Numbered from the stretch's first letter, positions 1-46,029 are shown. The stretch: 64,000 bases of DNA from Pachyseris speciosa (GCA_016490735.1 JAEMWC010000003.1:922001-986000); one strand, 5' to 3'. Notes: generated from the letters alone by a model not told the origin. Translations and numbers: made by a program.

Positions 1-1
1 A

Positions 2-2864
2 GGTCCAAATGATATTGTAAAAGTACCAGAGGATAAGGTGCTGCAGCTCATAGATGTAGGGGTCAATCTTCCAAATAAAGCGTAAGTTGATAGAAAGAAA
101 AGAGAGAAATCTAAAGCTATGTTAATATAGTACAGAGCTGTTATGACGGGCTGTAACCTATAATGCCTGCTGTGACAGAATACAGTTGATGGGAACTTGG
201 TGTTAATACTACTAATAATAATAATTTAAAACTTCTATTGTACATTATCCATACAATTATCTAACATGCATTACAATACTTTAAAATATAACCTGCATGT
301 GTACCTTAAAATATAAAATATAATTATGAATTAAATCATGTACAATACCTGGAACAAATTAACAATAAATCCTTATGTATCATCGTATGAAAGCCTAAAG
401 AGATATGTCTTAAAATGGCACTCAGATGTTTCTATGTTTTACATGGATAGATGCCTTAGGTAGTGAATTCCACAATGCAGGGGCAGCCCAGAAAAGCAAT
501 CTTAGCTGGTTATGAAGCAACAAATTAGTTTGTTATGGGTGTGACAGCTGTCATAAGGTCATAGCCTGTGACAGCTGTTACAGTTGAATTTCCATGAGTG
601 GACCTTGACTGTTTTCTGTTTTACTTTTTTCACAAGGGAATTAGAAAATATTATTTGTTACAGGAATGAATCTCAGTGTAACATGTGGCTCAAAACTTGA
701 TAACAGCTCTCTGTGAAGCCCATAGGTGCTTAAAACTCTCATGCAGTGTTGAAAATCAGTTATTAGTTTTTTGTTGTAAAGTCATACTTGTGCTCCTTAG
801 GCAACACATTCTTTTAAAACTAATATTTTTCAGTGTTTTTTATTATTTGACCTGTACTTTCTTTGATTCAAACTTACAGGTTTTCTAGAGACATTCGAAA
901 TGTGATTGAGCAGGCCGAAGTGGTGGGAATAAAACAGATGATACTGACAGGAAACACGCTACAAATGAGTCAGTCAGCTGTCCTTCAAGCCAAAGCACAT
1001 CCTAGGGTGCTGTTTGCTTCAGTGGGAGTTCATCCACATTTTGCAAAGGAATGGAATGACAAAACAGCTACAGAGATTGAAGAGTTAGCTAAAGACCCTG
1101 TGGTTGTGGCCATCGGTGAAGTTGGTTTGGACTTTTACAGGAAGTATTCAGAAGAGCAGTCGCAGATTGATGCTTTCACTAAACAGGTAAGCAACAGTTA
1201 ACTTTGCAAGTGGTTGCAGACGTGTATAAATTTAGTACATGTACAGTTATTTAGCAGTAACTGTTTATCATTGGATGAGATAGAGCATGTTAGCAAGAAT
1301 TATCATGGACGAGGTTTAAAGCCAAAGGCTGAGGTGGATAACACAAACCAAGGCCTTGATAATAGAGTCCTAAAGTGTGATGTCACAAATATTTAAATTA
1401 AATTATGGGCTTTGTTGAGATTTTCTGAAAGAGCAAGTTGAAAAATGCTAGCTTGCCAAATATCAGCTTGGAAAGGCAAATCGGGTCTGGAATATTGGCA
1501 CCTTTATGCTCTGCTGACTCCACACAAATCCTTCTAAAAATTACTTGGTTCTTAACGTTAGGAACTAAGTAAAATTTAGAATGATTTGTATGTATAACGG
1601 TCCTGATATCTTGCTCTGAAACTGTAAGAAAACGCTGATTTTTAGCAAGTAGGTCTTTTTTATCGTGTTCTTTCTAAATATCCGAACAAATCCCATAATT
1701 TCTCAAATTTAGTTTTTGTGATGTCATTACTTTAGGACTCGTATGTCTCACTATCATGAAAAAACCAAATTCTTCAATTGTCTTAGTATAACCCCCTAAC
1801 TTTGACACCTATCTGGATCACGTTTTTAAACCACTAGGGGCACTAAGAGGGCACTTGATTTGGCAGTTGTGTGGTGCAGAGGGTATGTCGATATTTACTG
1901 ATTTTGAACTTTGACGGGTTTTTTTGTTTCAGGTTGAGGTCGCCTGTGAAGTTCAGAAACCACTCCTGGCTCACGAGCGAGCATCACATCAGAAATTCAT
2001 TGAAGTGCTGAGCCAGTTCAGCGGCAGATTGCCTTCAATTGTCATTCACTGTTTCACTGGTAGTGTCTCTGAAATGAGTGCCTACGTTGCAATGGGATTC
2101 TACATTGGAATTTGTGGCTTCATTTGCAAAGGTCTGTGAAAATATCTGTGTTTTGTTGTTGTTGTTGTCTCTTAGCTTTGACCGTGATCTTTGATAATAA
2201 TAATAATGTAAACGACATAAGCTCTCTTGATGAGCACTATGTGCTCTTAGAGCAAATGCCAAATAGGAAATATTGTTTAAATAAAAAAAAAACGATAAAA
2301 GAAAATATCATTGCAGAGGCTTTGAGGTTAACCAAATGCTGTCACCCTCTGAAATGAACACTGGGCTTGAGTGTTTCCTGACTTTGATCAAAAAAACTTT
2401 TTGTTGGGAGATTTTTACTGTATTTTGGAAGTTTGCAGAGAAAGAAATATTAATTTGTTGCTAAAATTTCTCAACCTGGGCAGTTTTATGCAAAATTTAA
2501 AGGTACAGTGTACATAACTTTGTTCTCTTTAGATTCCCCTGGCAAAGCTTTACGGGATGCTCTCAAAGAAGGAGTCTTACCGCTGGACAGAATTCTCATT
2601 GAAAGCGATGCCCCATACATGATCCCCAATGCCCCAGAAAAAGAACTGGATGATGTCTGTAAATCTCTCCTCAAGCGGTGCCAGCCAGGACGAAATGAGC
2701 CCTGTACTTTGCCAATAGTTGCACACACTGTCGCAAAATGCCTTGGAGTTGATGCTGAAGAAGTAGCTCGCGCTTCAGCAGAAAATGCAAGGCGGGTATT
2801 TGACTTGAAGCCAATTGTTCCGGCAGCCCAACCAACGCCGCAAACTGCTAAAGAGTCTGAATAA
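2..2864 (+). CDS. TatD-family metal-dependent nuclease, 5'-partial, four visible exons
   Basis: Exons are 2-81, 880-1186, 1933-2131 and 2533-2864, all joining in frame across GT-AG introns and giving about 305 residues; the start codon lies left of the window. TatD proteins are Mg-dependent 3'-5' DNases of the amidohydrolase fold. Metal-site elements appear in order: IDVGVNL in exon 1 (the TatD version of the first motif), GVHPH and IGEVGLDF in exon 2, HERASH and IHCFTGS in exon 3, and IESDAPYM in exon 4, followed by the family's RNEP signature. In my reading the C-terminal half looks closer to bacterial TatD than to animal TATDN1, so I give no gene symbol. The exon 3 donor (GTCTGT) is weak, but the joined protein reads through cleanly. 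Family assignment is firm; the exact orthologue is not. Confidence 0.94.
82..879 (+). other. TatD-gene intron 1
   Basis: AT-rich intron with a GTAAGT donor and TTACAG acceptor. I see no repeat or RNA structure I can name. The short ORF at 685-888 only runs through the acceptor into exon 2. Confidence 0.6.
1187..1932 (+). other. TatD-gene intron 2
   Basis: Intron between the HPH/GE exon and the HCFTG exon, with a pyrimidine-rich acceptor. Nothing else recognisable in it. Confidence 0.6.
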
Positions 2865-5800
2865 GTGTTTCATATCTTGTTTATTGAAAATCCATAATAT
2901 AATAATATATCCTTCTGGACATATACAGTATGTACAGTTAATGCTTTCATACTGACATAGAAAACATGGAATGTGACTTGTAGATGACATTTCCAGTTTT
3001 TGTTTAATTCCATTCTGTAACTGGATAGCATTAACTATGTTACTTTTTGTTGAATGAAGGTGTTATGAAGATACGTTTTCATATTTAAGGTCTTCAAAAT
3101 AGTTTGTAGGTAAAGATGAACTTCCTTTTTCTCCTTATTTTCTAAGATATGAGAATGATTATAAGATTATATGATCATTCACATATTTATTCATTATTTT
3201 CTAAGAATAGGCCGATTTCTTTAACATGTAATGGTTTAGTTAAGTTGTTATTGTTTTGGACTACAATGTGCCACACCACGTACATGTAAGATGAATTCAA
3301 ACTATAATTTAAACAAACCTCTGCAACAGTGTTGCAGAGGAAATAATTAAACCATGTTTCAGTTCAAGTTTTATTTCAGCACCAAAGGTAACAGTGCAAA
3401 GTGACAGCTACTGACAGTATCTTGTTTAGATTTTGATGCAAATTGGTAAGAGTATGGCATGCTATTGAAATACAAAGTTTTATTGTTTGTGCGCAAAATA
3501 CGCCATATCCCCCCATGAAGGCATTTTGATTTAGATGCCCCACCATCCCCTCCCCACTGAAATTTGAATTTGAGGTGCTTTCCATTAGTCAGAACTGGCA
3601 GGGCCAGATTAGACATTTTGTGAATACCGATGCACCAATTTGGAGTAGTGGTCATCCTCCAATTCTTCAAATAATCATTTCAAAATGGTGCATTCCACTT
3701 CTGAATGACATCCAAAATAGTGAAATCCTTTTCACAAACCTACTGGTCTTGCCAGCCACTTATGACAAATAGAAAACACCCTTAGTTTCCTAGTGTCGGT
3801 TGTAAACTTTAAGCTTTTGTAGCCCCTCTCCCCATCAGTATAAACAAAAACAGAAAAGTCAGTGCATAATTATCAAGCTACCATAAGCGAGCACAAGTAG
3901 TTTTCAATGTATAAATATGTTTGAACGTTTGAATGTTTGATCAGTTTTGAGTTTTAGTGAGAACCAAGCTTGCATGGCAGGCACTAGAGAGGGAATTGGG
4001 AAAACCAGGCGCACTCGTAATCTGTCTTCTCGCTTCACGCATGTGCCCGCTTTTCCCCTTCCCTTCCCCGTTCTAGTGCCTGACACACAGGCTAAGAAGA
4101 ATGCGACCATCACAGTTTCTATATTCAAAAACCTGTACTTTTTGGAACATGCAATTAAGGTATTGACTGTACAACTGACATAACAGATGCATGCATGCAG
4201 TTGTCGTCAACCCTTTTGTATACATTAAGCTATGTTCACGTTATTTTTAGCTTGATAAGATTGCCATTATTAAACGTCAAATCGTTGCCTTGTTCCTTTG
4301 CTATTAATATTGGTTGAATTAATCTTGTTTCTTAAACCCTATAAAAATTGAGAACTTTTTATATTGCTTTTACAATTCCTGCTCGTTTAAATTTAAAGTT
4401 CTGAATTTACACTTAAAAAAATCAAAAAGATCAAAAGTGAAAGTGGCAGCGCTGAGCTGATGTGGACCTTTACATATAACAGTTACATTCTGTCAGAACC
4501 ATTTACTGCCTGTCTTTCAAACATCTATTCTTGGATTCTTTGTGTTTCAGGTCTTTATTTCAGTGCAGTTAAAAACAAATTTAGTAATATAAGTTCATTG
4601 TTGCCTCCCTTCAGCCACACAAAAGTACACCTGCGTTTTCATTTAGTATTCACTTTGTAAATTTGCCAATAATTTTAATTTAGATTCTGATGCCAATTTT
4701 TTTATTGATCTCTGTAAATGAATTTGTGTCAGTCTATAACGTGATTTTGAAAGATGCCCCTAAACCCAAAATATTTATACACTAAAATAAATCGGCCCCT
4801 GTTCGAAACGCATTGTACATAGGCTGCAAAAGTTGCGAAATCTAGCCATAATCGTTCCCACGACCGAGCTAGTAAGGGGCATGGGTCCTTCCTCGTTTGA
4901 CGTCAGGAGATTCAATCAGAGCCTGGTACCAAACTCAAGCTGTTTAAGACCTGGGTCAGGGGCGTTTATCAGATAAATGTTTTTTTTGTCGCATTGTAAC
5001 AGCCCAGGGGAACGACACCGAAACGAAATTCGGCAAATAGGGGGGTCTCATCATTTTCAAGTACAGTAGACGATATCATAGATTACGTGACGTATCACGT
5101 GACCATTTCGTTGAAAAAGTCACTTATTTGACTAGAAGGTGACGGTTGTAGGATATATACTAGTTATGCAACGCTTTCGAGTGGTATACCGTGGAATATC
5201 CCACGAGTCACTTGTATTTTCTAGGTATACGTCAAAAAGAACAAAAGAATTACACATTGCAGTTCCAGTTGTAAGTCCTGTGGTTTATCAAGACCCCAAA
5301 GCGGCTCAACCAATCACAGTGTTTGCCACATGCATGGAACCATATGCTGTTTAACCAGCCACAGTCAACCCAACCCAAGCCATTACCCTAAGGTTCTCCA
5401 TGGGCAAAAGGTCTAATGTAACCACACCTATCATTTGTTTACACTTGGCAGTAGGTATCTGCAACTGCTGAAAACAAAAACCTTTCCATTGGTTAGCTTC
5501 ATTCTTAATGCAAATCACGTCCTCTGTAGTTACTTTCTTACACCGACAAGATTTCCTTTGTCTTAGAAGAGCAGAGGAGACCAATGAAGGTGCGCAGATA
5601 TTCATACAACTTGTATTGATGTAGATAAAGACAAGCAAAACATTAAAAAAATAGAATAGAGATTGTGAGGAACAATATAAAAAAACTTACTAAAGAAACA
5701 TCTCATTGATTCCTCACAATTGTTGATTGATGTTCTTCTTCCTTTTTGTTTTACAACATCGACCAAAGTTCACTCCTTCTCTCTCCTCAACAAAAACTCC

Positions 5801-7273
5801 ATTTTTCGTTTAGAGATGATGACGATTCTGGACAAACTTCAAACGAAAGCGACGTGGGTATTGATCAAAGTTCTATCCTTCTGACTCCTCAACAAAATGC
5901 CAGATGTCTTCGACTAATCAAGCAGAAAAATTGTTAACTTAACTTGCGATTAAGCGACACTATATATACTTTTGCTTTCAGTTATACTTAGGTGTTTTTT
6001 TTTTCAGTCTCAAAACGCCCATAAACTAGGAGAGATATGAATAATCCCGTTATCCAAACAAATAATTCAATCTTATTTCGCGTGCTGAAAATTCTTTAGC
6101 ATTCTCTCGCAGGACAAGATCATGAACTTACTTCAGAGGTTTTCAGATGAGGATGCTCGTCGAAAATTTTGAATTCTTCTCCTAAAGGAGACCGATCTGA
6201 GCGTGGCCCAAGCTTTTTGACCCCTAAAAACCATAGATACGCGACCCTAAACGAGACCTTCACGGCTAAATATAATGGCGTTTTGCCCAGAACACCCTAA
6301 GTCAGACCAAAATCCGAAATTTACACCCCTAAGCGAGACGGTATGAACCCTCCCTCTCACAGGCCTCGCGTCAGAGTCGGGAAGCGCAACAAACGGAGTC
6401 TCGCTATCCGACTCTGGCGAGACGTCAATTGAAACGTCGAGCTACAGGGATTTCAGGGGTTAAGTTTGAAATAGGGTTTATAAACCATTAACCTCCCCCC
6501 CCTCCTCCCCCCCCCCCCATACAGACACACCTCACTGTTCTCCGAGTTCGCCATTGACATCCTTCTCCCTCCCCTCCCCAACCACCTCCCATAGCAACCA
6601 AAATGCATCCAGTTTCAATGACAAAATACAGAAATCATTTAATAAGTCTAATACTTTTATTTATTTTTTGTTCTATGTACATGGCTTGAAGAACGATCTT
6701 GATAATATTAGAAAACTCGTGCTTTATTCATATAACATTTGTTGAACAACTGCAAAAAACATGAAAAGCAAGTGGGAGAAAATTACTATCAAATTAGTTA
6801 CTTTAATTAAACGGCTTCCCACGATTCTTCGATTTAATAAATTGATTGCCAATTAATTCTTTGTAATAATCTGCCGGAAACAAGGAACACTCGTGCTTTT
6901 TCCAACAAAAAAAATTGTGTTGAACAACACAATAAATCAAGCAAACTTTTTCCCATAATTCTATGATTTCATAAACCACTAATAAACTTATTGTGAATTA
7001 ATTCTTTGTAATCATCTCTGTGAAATTAACTCAAGGCTAAAGAATGTGGCTTCACAAATACTTCTCAACTAAATAATTTCAGAAAACTTGTCTAATAAGC
7101 TTTCAAAAAACTATTTCCTTTATAGGTACATAAGTTCTTATAATAAGGCACTGAATACACGGTACCTATCCAAGAATAAATCAACATGTCTTGAAACAAC
7201 CTTGTGAAATATATGACATCACACTTCAATGCGACTTGTTCTTTGCCGATAAACGGTAGTCAACATCTGTTTT
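2865..7273. other. Intergenic region between TatD gene (+) and DMRT gene (-), convergent
   Basis: This is non-coding DNA between two genes that end towards each other. It should hold both 3' UTRs. Visible pieces are an imperfect inverted repeat at about 3966-4092 (arms around GGCACTAGA / TCTAGTGCC), one arm of a palindromic MITE at 5160-5233 and a C-rich tract at about 6487-6518. The short ORFs show no family signature. Confidence 0.5.
5160..5233. repeat. Single arm of the palindromic MITE also present at 26210-26371
   Basis: The stretch from TAGTTATGCAACGCTTTCGA to the GTATAC motif matches the left arm of the complete foldback at 26210-26371 almost base for base, but no second arm follows. 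It is probably a decayed or half-deleted copy. Confidence 0.7.
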
Positions 7274-10200
7274 CTAGTGCGGTCCCATAGGCCGTTGCAT
7301 ACTCAAGCTCATTGGTGGTGAATTCATAGTAAACGCCTGAAAATGTGAAATTCACTGAGTTACCATTTAGCACGAAGATGAAAATAAATAAAACTGGCAC
7401 AACTCAGGAGTAAAGACAGGTTAAACTGATGCAGAGCAGATATGTTGAAATAATTTAATACCAACATTATTTTGTGTATTCGACGATATATGTGCTATTT
7501 ACCGCCCGCGGTCTTGAGCATGGCCCTCAAGCCAAGGGGCAATACTTAGGACAGAGGGCACAGTTTTTCCAAATGCGGACCAGTCTAGACCGGTAAATAA
7601 CGAATTTATTTATATTTTCCTCAGAAAACTAGTTAGTATGACGGACCAAACTGGGGCGGTCAAATCCGTTTATTATGCGTTTATTAACCGTTTATACGCG
7701 TCATTGGTCCATCAGGTGCAAGGATTTGGGATTTCCGGTCGGTGCAATGCTTTTCCAGTGCTCCTCAGTTAGGCACAACCAGGACCTTGGAAAACAACCC
7801 GGCGTAACAACATTAACATAAAATAGATTAAAACTGCTATGTACCTGGGTTGTTACTTGGTGATAGGCTGCAGGGAGGTTCAGGAACATGTTGGGTTGAT
7901 TTGGCAGCGATGCAATCATCCTGGGAACGGCTGGGGCCCCAACTGTGATGTTGGGCGAGGCGCCAGGACTAAAATTTCGCATCCGTGGGGACCATGGCAG
8001 GTAAGCATAGGGGTGCTGTGGGCTGGTGAAACGTGGGTAATTCGGGAGAGGCGGCGGCTGTTGTTCGGGCAGATTTGCTGAACTATGTTCCACATTTGAC
8101 ATTTCTTCCGGGTTGAAGGCTTTCATATTCGTAAACGTAGTTTGTACTCGCAAAAGCCCTGAGAAGTGAATGATTTAAATGTAACAACTTTGCAGTGCAC
8201 AACTTTTCCAGCTGGAGAGTCGAACCCATGACCTCTGCGAGACCAGCTAGAGCAGCGCTCTACCAACTGAGCTATCAAGCCAGCTGGAACCTAATGGTTT
8301 TGCAAGTTCGTGATAAACCAGTATGATAAAAATGAAAGAGCATGAAGTGAATGCACGAGTATGAAAATAAGCTCAGATATATGTTCTTATATTGACTCAA
8401 GACAGTTGGCTCAAAATGGTTTCCTTATTTTTAAAACACCAACTCTTTGATGGATCGATACTCCAACAATTTTTTGTTTGTTTTCTTGAATAATGTATCC
8501 AAAAAGTTCCCAATTATTTCTCAACAAGTTGTGGTCACTGTTTTGATATATAAGGTTACCATAGCAACGGTACAGCCTCTAAGAAACACCCTTTGATTTG
8601 GATTTATGTGCCTGTAACTCAGAAACGAGTCGAATGATCCCCATATCTTATTGAATTGCAATCAGTATATGAAGATTCATCTTTCTGCAAAGTTAAAAAA
8701 AATCGGTACATAGGCTTTAGAGCCACCTTAATTTTTCGATAATTTAAAGTGGCTATGAACCCTATGTACCGAAAATTTTGTTTTTTGTTTGCAGAAAGAT
8801 AAATCTTCATACGCTGATTGCAATTCAATAACAAAAAATGGGGATCATCTGACTCGTTTTTGAGTTACAGGCATCTAAAGCCAAAATTAAGGGTGTTTCT
8901 AAGAGGCTGTACTGTTGCTATGGTAACCTTATATGTAAAACAATTGATCACAACTTGTTGCGAAATAATTGGGAATTTTTTTTGATACCATGTTCAAGAA
9001 ACAAACAAAAAACTGTTGGAGTATAGATTCATCAAAGAGTCGGTGTTTTAAAAATAATGAAACCATTTTGAGCCACCTTAAAAATGCACTTGTTCCTCGT
9101 TCAAGATGGTTAAAAATGGCTTAATAAGAAGCGATGTTTGAGAAGCCCAGCTGCGTAAATGGAAGAAATGCTGAACTCCATTCCTCTAGTTTCATTTAAT
9201 TACCCAGTCTGTAATTTCAAGTTTAAGTACGTAAAGCCAGTTAAGCTTAATTACGGCCTTATCCCTGTAAAACTGGCGCAACAGATGAACTGATCCACAA
9301 GTAGACAGTTCGACTACAGTTGTTTACCGCATGGCGCTGATCTATTAATAGACCAAGAAAAAATAGTGAGATGTGCGGATAACGTCAACGAGGATAACAA
9401 CATTTTAAGCCAGTTTAAACAAATATAAAAACTAAAAGAATGACGTTTTTGAACACAATGATCATAGAGGTGCACGTCATCGCTCAAAAACAGCCGGTTG
9501 ATTTTCCAGCTAAGCATTCCATTTTAAAAACATGTTTTTGGGAACAAGCGTCGTTTTAGTTAGCAAGTAAACTTACCTTAAAAATACTGCATGACCTCTA
9601 AGATAATATATTATAAGCTTAATTGGTTACTAATTTGACACAGTTATACATTTCACCGTCAACGGGTTTTCCGCAACTTTTCTGACTCTCTTTTCCTTCG
9701 GTTATTTTTGGGTCAGCTTTTTTCCGATCAAAGAAAAATAAAATAAAGTAAACAACGCGTTTAATCAATAAACGGTGAAAGTTTTCGTCTCGCCTGCAGA
9801 TCACCTCATATTTTGAGGAAAAAGATTCTGACAGAACCAGCTATGACCAGCTAACTTAAGTAAACTGCCATCTGCACTTTTCATCGAGACCACTCAAGAC
9901 AGGCGAGTCTTGAAAAAACCTTGTACGCCTCACTTCTTGTTTTCTCTCTTACATGACTGTATAAAGCTTCTTCCGAAGGCATAGTTTAAACAGCAATCTG
10001 ATTGTTTTTTTGTTTTTTTGTTTTTTTTTTGTTAATTAACCGTAAATCTTATCGAATAAGTTTGAATGTTCAACACAAAACTGAAACTAAGCTCACCGTT
10101 TTGCTGCAAAAAAGGAGTCGGCAAAGATTCACCCATCCATGTATCGGTTGCAGCTCCCCCAGGTTTGCTCTTTTTAGTTGCCACCTGTTCCAGTTTCTTT

Positions 10201-10427
10201 GAAGGGCGTCTTTTTCTGGAGGATTTCCCGCGAGGCTCATTCAGCTGCGGACGGTCCGATTTAAGCACAACCTGGACTAGCCTTCTTTCCACGATCAAAC
10301 TGCAAAATTTGCAGTTGCAGAGTTTGTATTGGCAGTGATTTCGGTGACCTTTCAATTGAACATCATAAATACCGTGATTGCGACAACGCGAGCAAGTTGG
10401 AGGTTTCCGTACAGAAGCCGATGCCAT
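7274..10427 (-). CDS. Short DM-domain (DMRT/doublesex-mab3) transcription factor, three exons, complete
   Basis: Exons in transcription order are 10427-10097, 8158-7845 and 7336-7274 (stop TAG), 235 residues in total with consistent phases. Residues 12-55 form a DM zinc module with all eight ligands: C12, C15, H18, H28, C32, C37, C39 and C42, with NHG and LKGH between them. DM proteins bind DNA in the minor groove and control sexual and neural differentiation. The recognition tail is divergent: it reads LIVERRLVQVVLK where most members have LIAERQRVMAAQVAL. A basic stretch (RGKSSRKRRPSKK) follows and is a likely nuclear signal. Exon 2 is rich in Pro, Asn and Gln and resembles an activation region. 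No DMA domain is visible. The start is the only upstream ATG in frame with the zinc module. Subfamily is uncertain, so no symbol is given. Confidence 0.94.
8207..8287 (-). repeat. tRNA-derived SINE head in DMRT intron 1
   Basis: On the - strand there is an A-box-like TAGCTCAGTTGG and a B-box-like GGTTCGACTC, enclosed by the self-complementary CCAGCTGG on both sides. The anticodon region does not make a 5-bp stem with a 7-nt loop, so this is a tRNA-derived repeat and not a tRNA gene. Confidence 0.7.
8407..9076. repeat. Long foldback (two arms of about 330 bp) inside DMRT intron 1
   Basis: The sequence from GGCTCAAAATGG (8408) to about 8734 recurs as a reverse complement from about 8748 to 9076, with only a short loop. 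Arms differ at scattered positions and small indels. It looks like a foldback MITE. When the DMRT pre-mRNA is made, this segment should form a long hairpin. Confidence 0.88.
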
Positions 10428-12490
10428 GTTCGAACTTTATTTTAAAAGATCGCAGTTTTGAAAATTGTAACGAATGCAAGAAAACCAGTTTCAAACCGAA
10501 ATGAACCCGCCCACTGGAAGCGGCTTTCAAATGGCATCTTAAAATTTGATTGACAGCTTGCGACGCCTATTTCTATTGGAAGATTTCTTATCGCGTCTTT
10601 ATTTTTAAGAAATATCCCAGACACAAAGTTTGTTTTAAAAGCAAAATCCCTGATGTGTAAGTTTTCGTTTGGGGTCTATTTAAAACATAGCGCTGTTAAA
10701 TAGTTGTCCTCACTTTCCAAAATGAATTCCAAGGCTGATCTTGAATAAGCACAAGCTCCTTATTTGGAAGAGAAAGCCATTTCAAGTCGTACGCTGTCAC
10801 TTTTTGACTAAAGGTATTTTTTGACCTCGGCAAATACCGCTTTATCCCCTCTGCTCAGATCTATTACTAGCATAGGGCGCGCTTTACTAGGAAAAGCATC
10901 AACCGAGGCTGCAAGATGACGGCAAGTTGAAACAGGTTAAAATTCATGAACCCCAAGTTTCAACGTTTCGCAATCGAAAGCAATGGAGCGTAAAAAAGCC
11001 ATTTCAATTCGGGAATCAATGGAAAACCATTAGCCAGGAGCAACGACGGCGACGGCAACGAGAACGTCACAAAACAATAGGCTTAATTAGGAAAAACAAT
11101 CGCTCTGCACGTGCGTTTTACAGTTTGGTACATTTCTTTGCCGTCCTCAGCAAAACAACTACGTGAAATGACCAAATTTTAAGTTTTGTGGAGAACGTGA
11201 GCGTATGGCGAACTCTTTTTTCTTTTTCCCAACTTCAACGCCGTTTTTGCTAATTTAGCTCCGGCATAGTTCGCCTACATTTTACAAGTTAAAGAAGTTG
11301 GAATAATTGCGAAAGAGTTACGATAACGGGAAGTTAGATCTTCAAATGACGTTTTCGTTGCCGTTGCCGTCATCGTTGCTTAAGCTCTCTATTGAAAAAG
11401 CTCGACGGAGCATCTCACGAGACAAAAGATGTACATATTGAACACAACACCAGCTTTTCTCATACACGTTCAAATGTGTTTGGCAGACATTGACATCCTC
11501 AAATTATTTACAACTCTAATCGGACATAGCGGTTCAAGAGTTTAATGGATTTCAACTGCACCAGTACGTGATTTTGGGAACTAAATTTTGTTCCGTGCAA
11601 GTTTTGTATTCGGATAAAGCTTGGATGTGTTGGGTCTGGTTCGGATCGGATCAAAAACCATTCTTTTGGGTAAAAGGCCCGCACAACAGGTAAATTATGT
11701 TACTGATGTAAAACTGATGCGCTGTTTACGTAATTTGTGTTATCAGTTAAAGGGAAAAATACAGTTATTGCTGTTGTTGTCAGAGCCTACTGACGCGGTT
11801 TAGTTAAATCAATGACGAAATCAAAGATAAAATGTTTCCTTTTTGAGTACTTGCGTCAACGCGATGCTCTCCATTCCGCAATGACAAAAAATAACGCTTT
11901 CTTTTCACTGACTTCTTTATTCAATAACTCTCAGGCATTATTAAAATTCCGCAAACCAACAGAAACACGGTCAAAGCATGACCAGGCTATACACATGAAC
12001 GTCTACTGTTTGCAGACCTAGGTAACAAAACTAGAGCTCGTTTGCAGCAAGAGACGGACCTTTAGAAAAAACTGAGGGGGGCGGGGGCATGGCAATTGCC
12101 CCCCAAAAAAATTCCTGTAAGGGAAACTTGTTTATTAAAAAACAAAATGCTGCAAGCGGGGGTACCTAAAAAAAAATAATGTAGAGGAGAAAACTCCTGC
12201 AGAAAAGTGGGCTTCAAAAAAAAAAAATTCATGCACCGAAAATTGTTCACCCCCTCCGACTTTTTCTAATTGTCCGACCTACGACTGTCTCGAAATTCAA
12301 CCGTTTTCCGTGGCCTTTTTCGTTGTCTCCAACGTCGAAGTATGTTTGGAAGTCGTCACGCAATCTTTGGTTGACGGCATGCGACGTCACGCAATCATTT
12401 AGAGAGTCGGATGCAGAAAAGCGTGACCATCTTCGGAAAAGCCTGCCTGCGTTTCTTACATACGACCAGCTTTAACATTTCTGTCCTTTT
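10428..12490. other. Intergenic region upstream of DMRT and downstream of U2SURP
   Basis: It should hold the DMRT promoter and the U2SURP 3' UTR. It contains one MITE (11038-11391) and otherwise only short ORFs without family signatures. Confidence 0.5.
11038..11391. mobile_element. MITE, copy 1 of a family also at 14005-14376
   Basis: It is close in sequence over its whole length to 14005-14376 and lies in the same orientation. The right end carries CGTTGCCGTTGCCGTC then GCTTAAGCTCTCT. The left end carries the complementary CGACGGCGACGGCAACG but has lost the terminal GAGAGCTTAAG. Confidence 0.8.
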
Positions 12491-45830
<33,340 letters not shown>

Positions 45831-45957
45831 TACATGGTTGAAGGAAACAGCGTGTTTCCCAAGATGCTTTGTTCTGAAGTAGAACTGCGCATAATCATTG
45901 TGCATTGACATAAATCAATGCATTATAAATGAAAACATTCTCCATTCTTACAACTTC
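45831..45957. promoter_or_regulatory. Short divergent spacer between U2SURP start and tRNA-Lys
   Basis: Only 127 bp separate the U2SURP ATG (- strand) from the 5' end of the tRNA (+ strand). The U2SURP 5' UTR and at least part of its promoter must lie in or across the tRNA. No TATA box is obvious. Confidence 0.45.
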
Positions 45958-46029
45958 GCCCGGCTAGCTCAGTCGGTAGAGCATGAGACTCTTAATCTCA
46001 GGGTCGTGGTTCGAGCCCCACGTTGGGCG
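45958..46029 (+). tRNA. tRNA-Lys (anticodon CTT), one base short in the T stem
   Basis: Acceptor GCCCGGC pairs with GTTGGGC; the D arm is GCTCAGTCGGTAGAGC, and the anticodon arm is TGAGA-CTCTTAA-TCTCA (anticodon CTT). The T arm reads GTGG-TTCGAGC-CCCAC, so one G is missing from the 5' side of the stem. The length is 72 nt where tRNA-Lys(CTT) normally has 73. A T run begins within 10 nt of the 3' end and would serve as a Pol III terminator. It is either a functional variant, a recent pseudogene or a base error. Confidence 0.88.

Noticed and set aside
8207..8287. Functional tRNA gene in the DMRT intron
   Set aside because: A and B boxes are good, but no anticodon stem-loop of normal size can be drawn.
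10066..10338. 90-aa + strand ORF over the DM domain
   Set aside because: Antisense shadow of DMRT exon 1, whose eight zinc ligands are unmistakable on the - strand.
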